Shown here: positions 5,754-5,931 of the stretch, in pieces | Position numbering within the stretch: the first letter of the stretch is position 1 | Layout: each line of letters begins with the position of its first letter | DNA from: Clostridia bacterium | GTDB lineage: Bacteria; Bacillota; Clostridia; Christensenellales; Aristaeellaceae | Direction of reading: 5' to 3' | Length of the DNA stretch: 5,931 nucleotides | Assembly (NCBI GenBank): GCA_017620115.1 | Contig: JAFZRB010000223.1 | Coordinates: 1-5,931 of the forward strand | Position numbers and translations under genes: made by a program | Notes under the pieces: generated by a model | What the model was told of the DNA's origin: nothing | The model's input: only the letters and a program-made list of their open reading frames with translations | Databases searched by the model: none

Positions 5754-5931
5754 TCACTCCGCCATGTGGCGAACGGGCCTGATTTCCGGCATGGCGCCAA
5801 ACCGGTAGAACACGCGGGCGTTCTCGAAGAGGAACTGGTTTTTCTCTTCTCCTGTCAGGAGATCCGTCCTTTCGAGGAAATCCCAGCTCATGCGGTAGGT
5901 GATGGCAGTCATGGTGCGCGGATAATCCGAG
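5754..5931 (-). CDS. C-terminal fragment of a probable amidohydrolase-family protein (5' part outside window)
   Basis: A minus-strand frame enters from the right edge and stops with TGA at 5756-5754, giving 58 visible residues. It opens with SDYPRTMTAITYRMSWDFL, and further on come LTGEEKNQFLFENARVFY and the ending RPVRHMAE. The SDYP near the fragment's start, followed by a Leu-Thr-x-Glu-Glu-Lys helix and a F-E-N-A-R-x-F-Y element, resembles the C-terminus of amidohydrolase_2 (TIM-barrel metal hydrolase) proteins, where the Asp of (G)(S/T)DYP is the last metal or catalytic ligand and the NAxxx(F/L) helix ends the domain. With so little sequence the call is tentative and the substrate unknown. 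Composition and codon choice match the neighbours. It converges on the coiled-coil gene, with the terminator at 5641-5690 between them. Confidence 0.6.
   Translation of the reverse strand, partial: SDYPRTMTAITYRMSWDFLERTDLLTGEEKNQFLFENARVFYRFGAMPEIRPVRHMAE

Overview
The window looks like a chromosomal segment of a GC-rich member of the Firmicutes, probably Clostridia. That is inference from strong AGGAGG-type ribosome binding sites, near-consensus sigma-A-type promoters, short leaders and gene families common in gut anaerobes; no rRNA or tRNA is present to fix the taxonomy. Both end genes run off the window. I see no mobile element, CRISPR array, tRNA, rRNA or attachment site.

Left third (1-2491, minus strand): three genes read leftward from one consensus promoter. 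In order of transcription they are a NodB-type (CE4) polysaccharide deacetylase without a signal peptide, a TIM-barrel sugar isomerase/epimerase of the AP-endonuclease-2 family, and kduI (5-keto-4-deoxyuronate isomerase), whose last 20 or so codons lie beyond base 1. The set suggests intracellular breakdown of unsaturated uronates released from pectin or another acidic, perhaps acetylated, polysaccharide.

Middle (2492-4937): a 230-base divergent control region with two back-to-back promoters and an 11-base palindrome between them. The plus-strand promoter drives metY (O-acetylhomoserine sulfhydrylase) and, 14 bases later, metA (homoserine O-acyltransferase). MetA carries Glu111, the residue linked to acetyl-CoA use, so the pair forms a coherent route: homoserine to O-acetylhomoserine to homocysteine by direct sulfhydrylation. 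A leader of about 44 bases leaves no room for a SAM riboswitch or T-box. A hairpin at 4991-5026 probably ends this operon.

Right end (4938-5931): a small lysine-rich coiled-coil protein of unknown function has its own promoter (5126-5154) and a very strong, probably bidirectional terminator (5641-5690). A convergent minus-strand gene enters from the right; only its last 58 codons are visible and they resemble the C-terminus of an amidohydrolase-family protein.

Nothing here is clearly an undescribed multi-gene system. The items most worth a second look are the deacetylase-isomerase-kduI gene set, the basic coiled-coil protein, and the riboswitch-free control of metY-metA.
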